Shown here: one piece after another, positions 1 through 8,200 of the stretch
Position numbering within the stretch: the first letter of the stretch is position 1
How the letters are laid out: each line of letters starts with the position of its first letter
Notes under the pieces: model-generated
Database searches by the model: none
What the model saw: only the letters and a program-made list of their open reading frames with translations
What the model was told of the DNA's origin: nothing
Made by a program: the position numbers and the translations under genes
From: Comamonadaceae bacterium
Lineage (GTDB): Bacteria; Pseudomonadota; Gammaproteobacteria; Burkholderiales; Burkholderiaceae_C
Direction of reading: 5' to 3'
Length of the DNA: 32,271 nt
NCBI GenBank assembly: GCA_947503685.1
Contig: CANNEW010000004.1
Span: forward strand, 1 to 32,271

Positions 1-588
1 CGAGGCGGCGCCAATGCGGGCCACCGTGGGTTCCACCCAGTGGGGTAGCGAAAAACCCAGCAAGTTTGCCGCCAAGCCGCTGGTGGTAGCGATGATTAAG
101 GGGTTGCGCAATAACTCTCGCCCAAAGCCGCGATCGCTGCCGCGTGCCATGGGCCAGACCGCTGCCACATTGGCTAAGGGCACGCAAAAGCCGATCAAGA
201 CGGCGATGGACAGCAAGCCTGCGGGGCCGCCCAGTCTTTCGGCCAGGGCCAGGCCGATAAATGAATTGAAACGAAAGCCCACTTGCGCTGCCGCTGCGTG
301 CTCGCGCCGGTCAATATGTCTTGCGAGGCCCGGTAGCAAGGGCAGGCTGTAGGCCAGAGCCACGCCGCTTGCCAATACGCCCAAGCCACCGGCCAGCAGG
401 CGCGAGGCGTCACCCAGGTCCAGCGGGCTTTTGATGATGGAGTGAAACAAGAGGGTTGGAAACAACAAGTAGTACACCAGCGCGTCCACCTGGCTCCAAA
501 CGCTGCGGTTCAGGGCGGTATGTCGGCAGATCAGATAGCCCAGCAAGATAAGGGAAAACTCGGGCAGCAGAAGTAGGGCGTAGCTCAC
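1..588 (-). CDS. AEC-family (auxin efflux carrier-like) permease, 3' end missing
   Basis: Reading the minus strand from a GTG at 588 gives 196 codons open to the window edge, so the C-terminal part of a roughly 300-residue protein is missing. The product is very hydrophobic. It begins SYALLLLPEFSLILLGYLI, followed by a segment ending VYYLLFPTLLFHSII and by FRFNSFIGLALAERLGG, which resemble the first helices of the AEC family. Members of that family are inner-membrane secondary transporters of small organic acids such as malate or malonate. There is no ATG near the start and no clear ribosome binding site before the GTG, so the exact start is uncertain. It is divergent from the Bug-type receptor at 773. 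Substrate unknown. Confidence 0.75.
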   Translation of the reverse strand, partial: MSYALLLLPEFSLILLGYLICRHTALNRSVWSQVDALVYYLLFPTLLFHSIIKSPLDLGDASRLLAGGLGVLASGVALAYSLPLLPGLARHIDRREHAAAAQVGFRFNSFIGLALAERLGGPAGLLSIAVLIGFCVPLANVAAVWPMARGSDRGFGRELLRNPLIIATTSGLAANLLGFSLPHWVEPTVARIGAAS

Positions 589-772
589 CCGCAGGAGGAT
601 ACCAGTGCAAGCGCGAAGCGTCGGGCCACCGACGGGGCGGAGCAGGTTGGGACCTATGGGCCCACGCGGTGTGGCCGCTTTGGTGTGGGCCTGGCGGGCT
701 TCGTTGTAGTATTGCCGCTTACCATGAAGGTCGCTGCGCTTGGCAGCGGCCATTGATCCACAGGAGTTTCCT

Positions 773-1747
773 ATGCAGCGTCGCCCCTTAGTCGTTTCCA
801 CTTTTATCCTTAGTGCCCTGGTCGCGGCCAGTGGCGTATGGGCCCAGGCCTACCCCAACAAGCCAGTGAAATTGCAGGTGCCGTTTGCGCCCGGCGGCAC
901 CACCGACATCGTGGCCCGGGTGATTTCCGATGCCATGGGCAAGGCTCTGGGGCAGAGCGTGGTGGTGGAAAACAAGGCCGGCGGTGGCGGCGTGATTGGC
1001 GCCAACGAAACCGCCAAGTCCACGCCCGATGGCTATTCGCTAGGCATGGCCACCGTGTCCACGGTAGCGGCTAACCCGGCCATCAACGCCAAAATCCCGT
1101 ACAACTCGCTCACCGATTTCACACCGATCATCAATGTGGCGGCCACGCCGAATGTGATTGCAGTGCACCCCAGTTTTCCCGCCAAGGACTACAAGAGCTT
1201 TGTCGCCGAACTGAAAAAAAACCCCGGTCAGCATTCCTACGCGTCCTCGGGCACGGGCGGCATCGGGCACTTACAAATGGAGTTGTACAAAAACCTGGCC
1301 GGTGTCTTTGTGACCCATATTCCTTACCGGGGCGCAGGCCCGGCGCTCAACGACACCGTGGCTGGCCAGGTGCCGATTATTTTTGACAATATGCCATCGG
1401 CTTTGCCTTTCATTCAGGCCAATAAATTGGTGGCCATTGCAGTAGCAGCGCCGCAGCGCCTGTCGCAATTACCCCAAGTGCCGACCTTCAAAGAAGTGGG
1501 TTTAGAGCCGGTGAACCGCATGGCGTTTTACGGTATTTACGGCCCCAAAGGTTTGCCCAAAGACGTGGTGGATAAAGTCAATGCCGCAGTACGCAAGGCC
1601 TTGGAAGACCCCTCGGTTCGCAAGCGCATCGAGGACACCGGCTCGATCATCATTGGCAACACCCCCGAGCAATTTGCAGAGCAAATGAAGGCCGAATACG
1701 CGGTCTATAAGCAAGTGGTAGAGACAGCCAAACTCAAGCTCGACTGA
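773..1747 (+). CDS. Bug-family tripartite tricarboxylate transporter substrate-binding protein
   Basis: A 324-residue periplasmic binding protein of the Bug/TctC family, which is greatly expanded in Bordetella and Comamonadaceae. The ATG at 773 is chosen because an AGGAG lies about 8 nt upstream and because a classical signal peptide follows at once: MQRRPLV, a hydrophobic core, then cleavage near VWAQA. The mature protein starts [16 protein letters not shown], the family signature; [18 protein letters not shown] and [12 protein letters not shown] are the usual ligand-pocket segments. The length is normal. No tctA/tctB membrane genes lie nearby, so this is probably an orphan receptor that shares a membrane partner or has a sensory role. 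Ligand unknown, probably a carboxylate. Confidence 0.9.
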   Translation: MQRRPLVVSTFILSALVAASGVWAQAYPNKPVKLQVPFAPGGTTDIVARVISDAMGKALGQSVVVENKAGGGGVIGANETAKSTPDGYSLGMATVSTVAANPAINAKIPYNSLTDFTPIINVAATPNVIAVHPSFPAKDYKSFVAELKKNPGQHSYASSGTGGIGHLQMELYKNLAGVFVTHIPYRGAGPALNDTVAGQVPIIFDNMPSALPFIQANKLVAIAVAAPQRLSQLPQVPTFKEVGLEPVNRMAFYGIYGPKGLPKDVVDKVNAAVRKALEDPSVRKRIEDTGSIIIGNTPEQFAEQMKAEYAVYKQVVETAKLKLD

Positions 1748-1749
1748 GT

Positions 1750-2676
1750 TTGCCCAGCCTGCCACCGAGCACCGTGCCTGCATCGGCGAGTGATGCGTCT
1801 ATCGACGCATTTGTCGATGCGCTGTGGCTGGAAGACGGGCTGGCACTTAACAGCTTGCAGGCCTACCGGCGCGACCTGGTCAAGCTGCAAGCCCATCTGC
1901 AAGGCGCGTCGCTGACCAGTTGTTCGCAATGGCAATTGCAGCATTACTTTGCGGCGCAACATGGGGGTAGCAAAGCCACTACCGCCAACCGCCGCCTGAC
2001 GGTCTTTAAGCGCTACTTCCGCTGGGCACTGCGCCATGGACTGGTGCAGCAAGACCCTACGCTACAGCTTCAATCGGCCAAGCAGGCCTTGCGTGTGCCC
2101 AAGACCTTGAGTGAAGCCCAGGTCGAAGCCTTGTTGGCCGCGCCCGATGTGGGCAGCGCCATTGGCGTGCGTGACCGCACCATGCTGGAGCTGATGTACG
2201 CCAGCGGCCTGCGGGTGAGTGAACTGGTCGGGCTCAAAGTGTTTCAACTCGGGCTCAACGACAACGTCTTGCGGGTGATGGGCAAGGGCTCCAAAGAGCG
2301 CCTGGTGCCCTATGGCGAAGTGGCAAGCCAGTGGCTGGGTAATTACCTGGGCGGCGCCCGCGATGTCTTGCTTGGGGGCAAGCAGACCGAAGCGCTATTT
2401 GTGACCACCCGCGGAACCGTTGCGGGCGGCGCCATGACGCGGGTGATGTTTTGGATGCTGGTGAAAAAATATGCGCTGCTGGCTGGCATCCAGGTGCCTT
2501 TGTCGCCGCACACTTTGCGTCACGCATTTGCCACGCACTTACTCAACCATGGCGCCGATTTGCGGACGGTGCAACTGCTGCTGGGCCATGCCGATATTTC
2601 CACCACTACGATCTACACCCATGTCGCGCGCGAACGCCTGGCCAAGCTGCATGCAGAGCACCACCCCAGGGGATAA
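1750..2676 (+). CDS. xerD: Tyrosine recombinase XerD
   Basis: A 308-residue site-specific tyrosine recombinase that acts with XerC at dif to resolve chromosome dimers during division. The N-terminal core-binding domain covers residues 1-110 and the catalytic domain 115-308. All catalytic residues are visible: Arg155 in SGLRVSEL, Lys179 in GKGSKERLVP, His254 and Arg257 in LSPHTLRHAFATH, His280 in LLGHADIS, and the nucleophile Tyr289 in TTTIYTHV. The C-terminal RLAKLHAEHHPRG and the segment ahead of Arg155 fit XerD better than XerC. The only plausible start is TTG, 2 nt after the upstream stop codon, so translation may be coupled to the Bug gene. It converges with the EamA gene, leaving a 9-nt gap. 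Confidence 0.93.
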   Translation: MPSLPPSTVPASASDASIDAFVDALWLEDGLALNSLQAYRRDLVKLQAHLQGASLTSCSQWQLQHYFAAQHGGSKATTANRRLTVFKRYFRWALRHGLVQQDPTLQLQSAKQALRVPKTLSEAQVEALLAAPDVGSAIGVRDRTMLELMYASGLRVSELVGLKVFQLGLNDNVLRVMGKGSKERLVPYGEVASQWLGNYLGGARDVLLGGKQTEALFVTTRGTVAGGAMTRVMFWMLVKKYALLAGIQVPLSPHTLRHAFATHLLNHGADLRTVQLLLGHADISTTTIYTHVARERLAKLHAEHHPRG

Positions 2677-2685
2677 GCACAGCGT

Positions 2686-3612
2686 TTAGTCGGCCCTGCG
2701 CGGCTTCAAAAACGGCAGGCTCCACAAACCGCTGGACAAGCTGGTGCCCAAGACGATGACCAGAGCGCAACCCAGCATCCAGTGCGTCACGCCTTCACCC
2801 AGCAAGACCACGCCATAGGCAATGGCAAATACCGGGATGGCAAAAGTCACCGTTAATGCGCGGCCTGGGCCGGCGTTGGCAATCAGCCGGAAATACAGGA
2901 TGTAGGCGCTACCGGTACACAGCACGCCTAGCGCGCTAACGGCCAGCCACGCTTGCGTGCTAGGTGCCTGCGCCGGCCAGTACCAAAGACAAAAAGGCAG
3001 CAAAAAAATCGAGGCACCCAACTGGCTGCCGGTGGCCGATACCAACGAGGGCACGCCACCCAAAAAGCGCCGCGTATAGCTGGCGGCAATGCCGTAGCAC
3101 AGGCAGGCCAGTAGGCTGGCGGCAATGCCCCAGGCGCTGGAGCCGCCCAGGGGATTGGCGTCAAAGCTGGCGTTCTCACTGGCCAATAAGGCAATGCCGG
3201 CAAAGCCGATGAGTAAGCCCACCGCGCGCGAACCCGATGGCCGCTCACCCAGCCAGGCCCAGGCGACGAGCGCGCCAAACAAGGGTACGGTGGCATTGAG
3301 CACCGAGGACTGGCCGATAGAAATATTTTGCAGCGCAAAGGCGATGCAGACAAAGGGAATGGCCGAATTGATCACCCCGACCAGCAGGACTTTTTTCCAA
3401 TGCAGCACAAAGTCGGCCCGGTGCCCGCGCAGCAGCATCAAGGGCAGCAGCACGGCGCTGGCGATGATCACGCGCAGCGCGGCGGTGGCCACTGGCCCAA
3501 ATCCGACCATACTCAGGCGTGTGAATAAAAAAGAAGCGCCCCAGATGGCTGCGAGGGCAATGAAATCAGGTACCCAGCGTGCTGGGCGCGCGTCGCTGAC
3601 AAGGAGATTCAA
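2686..3612 (-). CDS. EamA/DMT-superfamily permease
   Basis: A 308-residue protein of the drug/metabolite transporter superfamily with about ten membrane helices in two EamA repeats. The first repeat starts [19 protein letters not shown] and contains [19 protein letters not shown]; the second starts [19 protein letters not shown] and ends near [13 protein letters not shown]. Such proteins export amino acids, metabolites or drugs across the inner membrane. The start is a TTG whose last bases overlap the stop codon of the upstream ogt gene, so it is the third gene of the alkylation-repair operon. Whether its job is linked to alkylation stress or it merely shares the transcript cannot be told. 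Substrate unknown. Confidence 0.88.
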   Translation of the reverse strand: MNLLVSDARPARWVPDFIALAAIWGASFLFTRLSMVGFGPVATAALRVIIASAVLLPLMLLRGHRADFVLHWKKVLLVGVINSAIPFVCIAFALQNISIGQSSVLNATVPLFGALVAWAWLGERPSGSRAVGLLIGFAGIALLASENASFDANPLGGSSAWGIAASLLACLCYGIAASYTRRFLGGVPSLVSATGSQLGASIFLLPFCLWYWPAQAPSTQAWLAVSALGVLCTGSAYILYFRLIANAGPGRALTVTFAIPVFAIAYGVVLLGEGVTHWMLGCALVIVLGTSLSSGLWSLPFLKPRRAD

Positions 3613-4106
3613 ATCGCGCTTTCGAGTTGCAGAAGGGCGATCTTACGTGGCAGGCCACCAGCGTAACCGGTCAATTGACCATTGCTACCTATCACGCGAT
3701 GGCAAGGAACAACGATGCTTAAAGGGTTGCGACCGATAGCTGCCCCGACCGCCCGCACCGCTAAAGGGCGTCCGATGGCTCGCGCAATCGCAGCGTAACT
3801 GCGGGTTTGCCCCGGCGCGATCTTGCCTAACTGGCGCCACACCGCTTGTTGAAAGTCGGTGCCAACGCTGTAATCCAGCGGCAGGGAAAAGCCATGGCCT
3901 CGCTGTAAAAAATATGCGCGTAATTGCGCATGTGCCAGATCATGAATCGCATGCGCGTTGACAGATGGGAAAGCATCGAGGGTTGGAAAGTGGTCCTGCC
4001 CCTCAAACCACAAGCCCAGCAGCCCGTTTGCATTGGCGAGCAGGTGAATCCGGCCCAAGGGGCTGCAGTAAGTCGATTGAACGGCTTGGGGATCAAAGGG
4101 TTTCAT
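3609..4106 (-). CDS. ogt: Methylated-DNA--protein-cysteine S-methyltransferase (Ogt type)
   Basis: A 165-residue suicide repair protein that moves the methyl group of O6-methylguanine or O4-methylthymine in DNA to its own cysteine. The acceptor is Cys135 in [12 protein letters not shown]; the DNA-binding helix-turn-helix is around [21 protein letters not shown], and [15 protein letters not shown] forms the substrate lip. The length fits a stand-alone Ogt/MGMT. The ATG overlaps the stop of the upstream Ada-AlkA gene by 4 nt (ATGA), and the downstream permease overlaps its own stop, so all three are almost certainly co-transcribed. An Ogt beside an Ada-AlkA fusion supplies the O6-alkylguanine activity that the fusion lacks. 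Confidence 0.95.
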   Translation of the reverse strand: MKPFDPQAVQSTYCSPLGRIHLLANANGLLGLWFEGQDHFPTLDAFPSVNAHAIHDLAHAQLRAYFLQRGHGFSLPLDYSVGTDFQQAVWRQLGKIAPGQTRSYAAIARAIGRPLAVRAVGAAIGRNPLSIVVPCHRVIGSNGQLTGYAGGLPRKIALLQLESAI

Positions 4107-5695
4107 GGTGCTATGGGGTGTTCAGGTGCGCTGCGCATTGCCGCACGTTGCCAGGCTCGTACGGTGGCGTAACTGCGCCAGGGTCGCCAGGGCTGCGATG
4201 CTGCTTGCGCTAAGGCTTTGGCGCCGGGTTCATGCGCCAGGCCCAGCGCCTTGTGTAAGGCTACATCACCGGTGGGAAATGCGTCGGGCCATCGCAATGC
4301 CCGCATAGCAATGTATTGCGCCGTCCATGGCCCAATGCCCTCGATGGATTGCAGTCGCTCCAGAGTTACTTGCAGCGGCGCGCCAGGTGCGAGCCGCAAA
4401 TCCTCCCGCGCCACGGCGCGCGCCAGCCCAATAATGGCGGCCTGGCGTTGGCGCACAATGCCCAGCGCACCCAAAGCCGACGCCGGTAAGTCGGCTAGGC
4501 GCGTAGCCTGTGGGAAATAGTGTGTGATTCCTTGCAATGGCATGTGTGCGCTGTCTGCCACGGCAGTGCCGAAGGCCAGTACCAGGCGCGCACTGATTGT
4601 GCGGGCCGCAGCGACCGTGATTTGTTGGCCCAGTATCGCGCGCACTGCCAGCTCGAAGCCATCGACCGTGCCCGGCAGGCGCATGCCTTCGGTGCCCGGA
4701 AAAGCCGGTGCCAACAAGGCCTCATAGGCCAGGGGATCGGCATCGAGGTCCAGCAAGTGGCGGCATAAGCCCTGTACCTCAAGCAAGGCGGGCCCCAGCG
4801 AGACGCTGATTTGCAGCTGTACCAATGTGCTGTTCGGAACAAAGCGCGCCACCATCCAACCCTGGTAGCGGTGAGCACCCTGACCCAGACACAAACTGCG
4901 GGCGTAGCGCAGTTGTGCCAGGTCCACCGCTTCCAGCCCGGGCAATGCGCGCTGATGCAAAAAGCCGATCAAATGGGTGGCATCCAGCGGCGGCCGGTAA
5001 GCTAATGTGACGCTTAAACCAGCGGCCAGTGGGTGGCCGTTGCTGCTTGCCGGCGCATTCCCAATTCTGAAGGTCCTGCGCATGGAGCCTGGCGTGAGCC
5101 GGTAGTGCTTGGCAAACACGGCGTTAAAGCGCCGAGCGCTGCCAAAGCCACTGCGCTGTGCTACCTCGCTGAGGGGCCAGCGGGTATCGGTGAGCCACTG
5201 CTTGGCAAATAAGAGGCGGCGCGTTTGCAGGTATTCCAGCGGCGCGATATGCATGTGTTCTTCCATCAGGCGGCGCAAGTGGCGCTCACTGATGCCCAAA
5301 CGCGCAGCCCAGCTTCGCACGGTCCATTGCACCGAACCGTGACCCTTGGAGACGTCCAATAATTGAAGCGCCTGGCGCACCAACATTACACCGGCGTCTT
5401 GCGTGGACCAGTGGTAGAGCCCTGGCGCCGCAGGCGCTAGTTCCGGCCGGCAACGCAAACAGGGACGAAAACCTGCAGCCTCGGCCTGGGCTGGAAGCGC
5501 AAAAAAAACGCAGTTTTTTTCCAAGGGAATACGCACTTTGCAGACCGGGCGGCAGTAAATGCCGGTAGAGCGCACGCCGGTAAAAAAATGCCCGTCAAAG
5601 CGCGCGTCCCGGGCTTGCAGTGCCCGGTAACAGGCCACGGAATCCATGGAAAGACCGGTGGCTGTGGTAAGTGGTGAGGTCGCATGCAATGGCAT
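4103..5695 (-). CDS. alkA: Ada-AraC-AlkA fusion: methyl-sensing regulator and 3-methyladenine DNA glycosylase
   Basis: A fusion of about 530 residues. The N-terminal Ada zinc domain (about 90 residues) keeps the four zinc cysteines in YCRPVC and FRPCLRC; by homology with Ada the first is the methylphosphotriester acceptor. An AraC-type helix-turn-helix follows ([21 protein letters not shown], then [20 protein letters not shown]). The C-terminal half is an AlkA glycosylase with the helix-hairpin-helix [20 protein letters not shown] and the catalytic Asp in [13 protein letters not shown]. It should sense alkylated backbone, switch on its own operon and excise 3-methyladenine. Start choice: TTG 5734, ATG 5695 or ATG 5647; none has a good ribosome site. 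5647 would still give a full Ada domain. Confidence 0.92.
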   Translation of the reverse strand: MPLHATSPLTTATGLSMDSVACYRALQARDARFDGHFFTGVRSTGIYCRPVCKVRIPLEKNCVFFALPAQAEAAGFRPCLRCRPELAPAAPGLYHWSTQDAGVMLVRQALQLLDVSKGHGSVQWTVRSWAARLGISERHLRRLMEEHMHIAPLEYLQTRRLLFAKQWLTDTRWPLSEVAQRSGFGSARRFNAVFAKHYRLTPGSMRRTFRIGNAPASSNGHPLAAGLSVTLAYRPPLDATHLIGFLHQRALPGLEAVDLAQLRYARSLCLGQGAHRYQGWMVARFVPNSTLVQLQISVSLGPALLEVQGLCRHLLDLDADPLAYEALLAPAFPGTEGMRLPGTVDGFELAVRAILGQQITVAAARTISARLVLAFGTAVADSAHMPLQGITHYFPQATRLADLPASALGALGIVRQRQAAIIGLARAVAREDLRLAPGAPLQVTLERLQSIEGIGPWTAQYIAMRALRWPDAFPTGDVALHKALGLAHEPGAKALAQAASQPWRPWRSYATVRAWQRAAMRSAPEHPIAP

Positions 5696-5703
5696 GGGCC
5701 GAT

Positions 5704-5734
5704 GATACGCAGGACCGGCGTCGCGCTTAGTCAA
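5704..5734 (-). promoter_or_regulatory. Possible promoter of the alkA-ogt operon
   Basis: On the minus strand a TTGACT (5734-5729) precedes an extended -10-like TGCGTATCAT ending at 5704. The spacing of 21 nt between TTGACT and TATCAT is too long for a standard sigma70 site, so only the extended -10 may count. If it is real, transcription would start near 5697 and the ATG at 5647 would be the translated start. No sequence was recognised with confidence as an Ada box. Confidence 0.25.
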
Positions 5735-5876
5735 AATCGGACATGACTTTTACGGGACCTCGTCGTCCGCCTTCGAAAACGGCCCTTTGCCGGGGGCTTA
5801 ATCTCCGGCAGCAACTTGTATGCTTATATCGGCGTGTTGTCGAGTGCGCACCAAGGCGCGGCACAAGGCCATTATG

Positions 5877-5904
5877 AAAAAGCAGCCCTGGTGGCTGCAT
5901 TTTT
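5877..5904 (-). terminator. Rho-independent terminator, able to work on both strands
   Basis: The stem GCAGCC (5882-5887) pairs with GGCTGC (5893-5898) around a 5-nt loop. It is flanked by five A on the left and five T (after one A) on the right, so each strand ends in a U-run. It lies about 45 nt after the stop of the SRPBCC gene at 5943 and is read as that gene's terminator. A second small hairpin without a U-run (TTGGCG/CGCCAA, 5917-5932) lies in between. Confidence 0.7.
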
Positions 5905-5942
5905 CAATCGATCATCTTGGCGTTAGCGCCAACACAGGATAG

Positions 5943-6452
5943 CTAAGCGGGAATTGCCAAACTTAAATCCAACGGGGTCTTGTCGGTCACCAGTTCGCCG
6001 GTTTCGATATACACCTTGTGGCCTGCCAAGATGCCATTGAGCAGTTTGGTGTTCATGGACTTCATGACCAGCGTATTGACGAGGTCAAAAAAGGCATTTT
6101 TCATAGAATAAGTCATGGTGCCGGTTAACACCGTAGTATTTCCGTTGGGCGCGATGTCCAAGCGGAGTTTGACGGTTTTGAGGCCCGGCATTTTGCGCAG
6201 TTCGTAGACCTCTACCGTGACGGTCTGCCCCTCGACCCACTCGGTGACACGTTCTTCTGCGCTGCCGCCCATCATGGTGAAGTCGCAATGCCGGGTGGCA
6301 CCCACACCGCTGATTTGTACGGAAGTGACGCGCGATTTGCGTACGGCGGGATGGCCGTGACAGATGTTGCCAAAATCCGCCAAGATGGGCCAGACTTTGT
6401 GGGTTGGCATGTTGATATCAATGGCTCTTTTTAAGACGGTGAATTTTTCCAT
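5943..6452 (-). CDS. SRPBCC-fold (START/polyketide cyclase-like) protein
   Basis: A 169-residue soluble protein of the SRPBCC/Bet v 1 fold. Family features are an N-terminal strand and helix (FTVLKRAIDINMPTHKVWPILADFGNICHGHP), the central GVGATRHCDF strand, ERVTEWVEGQTVTVEV, and a C-terminal amphipathic helix around FFDLVNTLVMKSMNTKLLNGILAG. Such proteins bind hydrophobic ligands in a closed pocket; no catalytic role can be assigned. The ATG at 6452 is preferred over an upstream in-frame ATG (6542) because AAAGGA lies just upstream and because the longer version would begin with an implausible Phe/Ile/Lys-rich run encoded by the AT-rich tract. It stands alone on the minus strand with its own promoter and terminator. 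Confidence 0.8.
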   Translation of the reverse strand: MEKFTVLKRAIDINMPTHKVWPILADFGNICHGHPAVRKSRVTSVQISGVGATRHCDFTMMGGSAEERVTEWVEGQTVTVEVYELRKMPGLKTVKLRLDIAPNGNTTVLTGTMTYSMKNAFFDLVNTLVMKSMNTKLLNGILAGHKVYIETGELVTDKTPLDLSLAIPA

Positions 6453-6488
6453 ATAGTCCTTTTGAAGTATGGGCGGCAGCGTGGTGTC

Positions 6489-6550
6489 TAATTTTATTAT
6501 AAAAATAATAATAATTTTATAAAAAATAATAAAAAATAACAAAAACTACC
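6489..6550. other. 62-bp AT-rich tract with runs of A and T
   Basis: Almost every base in this stretch is A or T, against a GC-rich background. It is built of repeated AATAAT/TTTTAT units and A-runs. It covers the putative promoter of the SRPBCC gene and could work as an UP element, a curved region or a binding site for an H-NS/MvaT-type xenogeneic silencer. Confidence 0.7.
6496..6524 (-). promoter_or_regulatory. Putative sigma70 promoter of the SRPBCC gene
   Basis: A perfect TATAAT occurs on the minus strand at 6501-6496. The -35 position 17 nt upstream is only a T/A-rich TTTTAT (6524-6519). The predicted start near 6490 would give a leader of about 38 nt with the AAAGGA ribosome site just before the ATG at 6452. 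Confidence 0.45.
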
Positions 6551-6731
6551 ATGCCGCCATGGCAAGCCGCAATTCGGCGGCCTTCAGCCTGGCCAGCGCG
6601 GGGGAGCGGGTTGATTGCGGTCTTTATCACCCGCACCGATCGGCTGCTACCGCATTTGTGCCCCATGGTGCAGCAACCGGAGTGCAATTTGCGGCTGTAG
6701 GCCTTGCGCCGTGGCTGGCAGCTACCCCTTC

Positions 6732-6737
6732 TACAAT
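6732..6737 (+). promoter_or_regulatory. Putative -10 box of the manB-waaC-waaA block
   Basis: TACAAT in the context CTACAATGCGCT lies about 63 nt before the ATG at 6800. The same 12-base context recurs before the Phd antitoxin gene at 26390. No clear -35 box is present at 16-18 nt spacing. Confidence 0.35.
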
Positions 6738-6799
6738 GCGCTTCGCTACGCGCGCGTTGGTCCCCTGCGCATACAAAAAAACTCAAGAACCTTCACAAT

Positions 6800-8182
6800 A
6801 TGCAACTTTCCCCCACTATTTTTAAAGCCTACGACATCCGGGGCATCGTGCCATCCACCGTGCATGCCGATATGGCGCGCGCTCTAGGCCGCGCTTTCGG
6901 CACCCTGGCCATGCGCCAGGGCGAGCGCACGGTGGCCGTAGGGCGTGACGGACGCCTGAGCGGGCCGCTGCTGGCTGGCGCATTAATGCAGGGCTTGCAG
7001 GATGCGGGCGTGCAGGTCATCGACATCGGTCCGGCCACCACGCCTATGCTGTACTTTGCCGCCTGCACCTTGTGCAATAGCGGCATCCAGGTTACGGGGA
7101 GCCACAACCCACGGGATTACAACGGCTTCAAAATGGTCCTGGGCAGCAAGGCGATTTACGGCGAGGAAATCCAGTCCCTGCGCCGCATCATGGAAGACGA
7201 AAGCTGGGATTTGCAAGCCGGTGGTGGCTGTACCCAGGCCGATGTTTTGCCCACGTATCGCGAACGCATCGTAGGTGACATCCAGTTGGCGCGTCCGCTC
7301 AAAATAGTGGTGGATTCGGGCAATGGCATCGCCGGGGCCAGCGCGCCGGGCATTTTGCGCGCCATAGGCTGTGAGGTGACAGAGTTGTACAGCGATGTGG
7401 ATGGCAATTTTCCCAACCACCACCCGGACCCGAGCAAGCCCGAAAATCTGCGCGACCTGATCGCCGCCTTGCAGGCCAGTGACGCCGAGCTGGGCCTGGC
7501 CTTTGATGGCGACGGCGACCGCTTGGGAATTGTGACGCGCGATGGCAGCAATATTTTTCCGGACCGGCAAATGATGTTGTTTGCGCAGGACGTGCTGTCG
7601 CGCGTGCCGGGCGCTACGATTTTGTTTGATGTGAAGTGCTCGCAGCGCCTGGCTCCGGCCATAGCTGCAGCAGGTGGCGTGCCGCTGATGTTCAAGACCG
7701 GCCATTCTTTGATCAAAGCAAAAATGCGCGAGATCGATTCGCCCCTGGGTGGCGAGATGAGCGGGCATATATTTTTCAAAGAGCGCTGGTTTGGCTTTGA
7801 CGACGGCACCTATGCAGGATGCCGTTTGCTGGAGATCGTCAGCCGTGTCGCCGACTCCAATGCTTTGCTGCACGCCTTGCCCACCAGCTTTTCCACGCCC
7901 GAGCTCAACGTGCCCTGCCAAGAAGGCGAAGCGCAGGCCGTAGTGGAACGCTTGGTAGCGGCGGCAAACTTTGCCGCCCCAGCGGTATGCACCACTATCG
8001 ATGGTTTGCGCGTGGATTGGCCCGATGGTTTTGGCCTGGTGCGTGCCTCCAACACCACGCCAGTGCTGGTGCTGCGCTTTGAGGGCCACGATGCGCAGGC
8101 GCTGGCACGCATTGAAGACGCCATGATGATTTTGTTGCGCAGCGTGAAGCCTGATGCGCGGGTTAAAGAGGCTGCGCATTGA
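6800..8182 (+). CDS. manB: Phosphomannomutase/phosphoglucomutase
   Basis: A 460-residue alpha-D-phosphohexomutase (AlgC/PMM-PGM type) that interconverts hexose 1- and 6-phosphates through an enzyme phosphoserine. It supplies mannose-1-phosphate or glucose-1-phosphate for LPS and capsule sugars. The phosphorylated Ser101 is in VTGSHNPRDYNGFKM, the Mg-binding loop is DGDGDR (236-241), the sugar-specificity loop is GEMSGH (318-323), and the C-terminal phosphate-binding loop is RASNTTP. The protein starts naturally at MQLSPTIFKAYDIRG; the open frame extends upstream to 6704, but those residues do not belong to the family. It is followed 18 nt later by waaC. The symbol manB is used for the family; algC or pgm would be equally fair. 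Confidence 0.92.
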   Translation: MQLSPTIFKAYDIRGIVPSTVHADMARALGRAFGTLAMRQGERTVAVGRDGRLSGPLLAGALMQGLQDAGVQVIDIGPATTPMLYFAACTLCNSGIQVTGSHNPRDYNGFKMVLGSKAIYGEEIQSLRRIMEDESWDLQAGGGCTQADVLPTYRERIVGDIQLARPLKIVVDSGNGIAGASAPGILRAIGCEVTELYSDVDGNFPNHHPDPSKPENLRDLIAALQASDAELGLAFDGDGDRLGIVTRDGSNIFPDRQMMLFAQDVLSRVPGATILFDVKCSQRLAPAIAAAGGVPLMFKTGHSLIKAKMREIDSPLGGEMSGHIFFKERWFGFDDGTYAGCRLLEIVSRVADSNALLHALPTSFSTPELNVPCQEGEAQAVVERLVAAANFAAPAVCTTIDGLRVDWPDGFGLVRASNTTPVLVLRFEGHDAQALARIEDAMMILLRSVKPDARVKEAAH

Positions 8183-8200
8183 AACTTACCGCCTGGCCCC

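Larger units (their letters stand above)
6453..6799. other. Divergent intergenic region between the SRPBCC and manB-type genes
   Basis: There is no credible gene in these 347 bases. The left part holds the leader of the SRPBCC gene and the AT-rich tract at 6489-6550. The right part returns to normal GC content and holds a -10-like TACAAT at 6732-6737 facing the phosphomannomutase gene. Short open frames cross the region but have no family resemblance and no ribosome binding sites. Confidence 0.6.

Noticed and set aside
3125-3739. 204-codon plus-strand frame across the EamA and ogt genes
   Set aside because: Both genes on the other strand have clear family motifs; this frame has none and crosses their junction.
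6983-8179. 398-codon open frame on the minus strand inside the phosphomannomutase gene
   Set aside because: It is antisense to a gene with all family motifs, is rich in Ala/Gln/His as expected of a GC-skewed shadow frame, and resembles no family.
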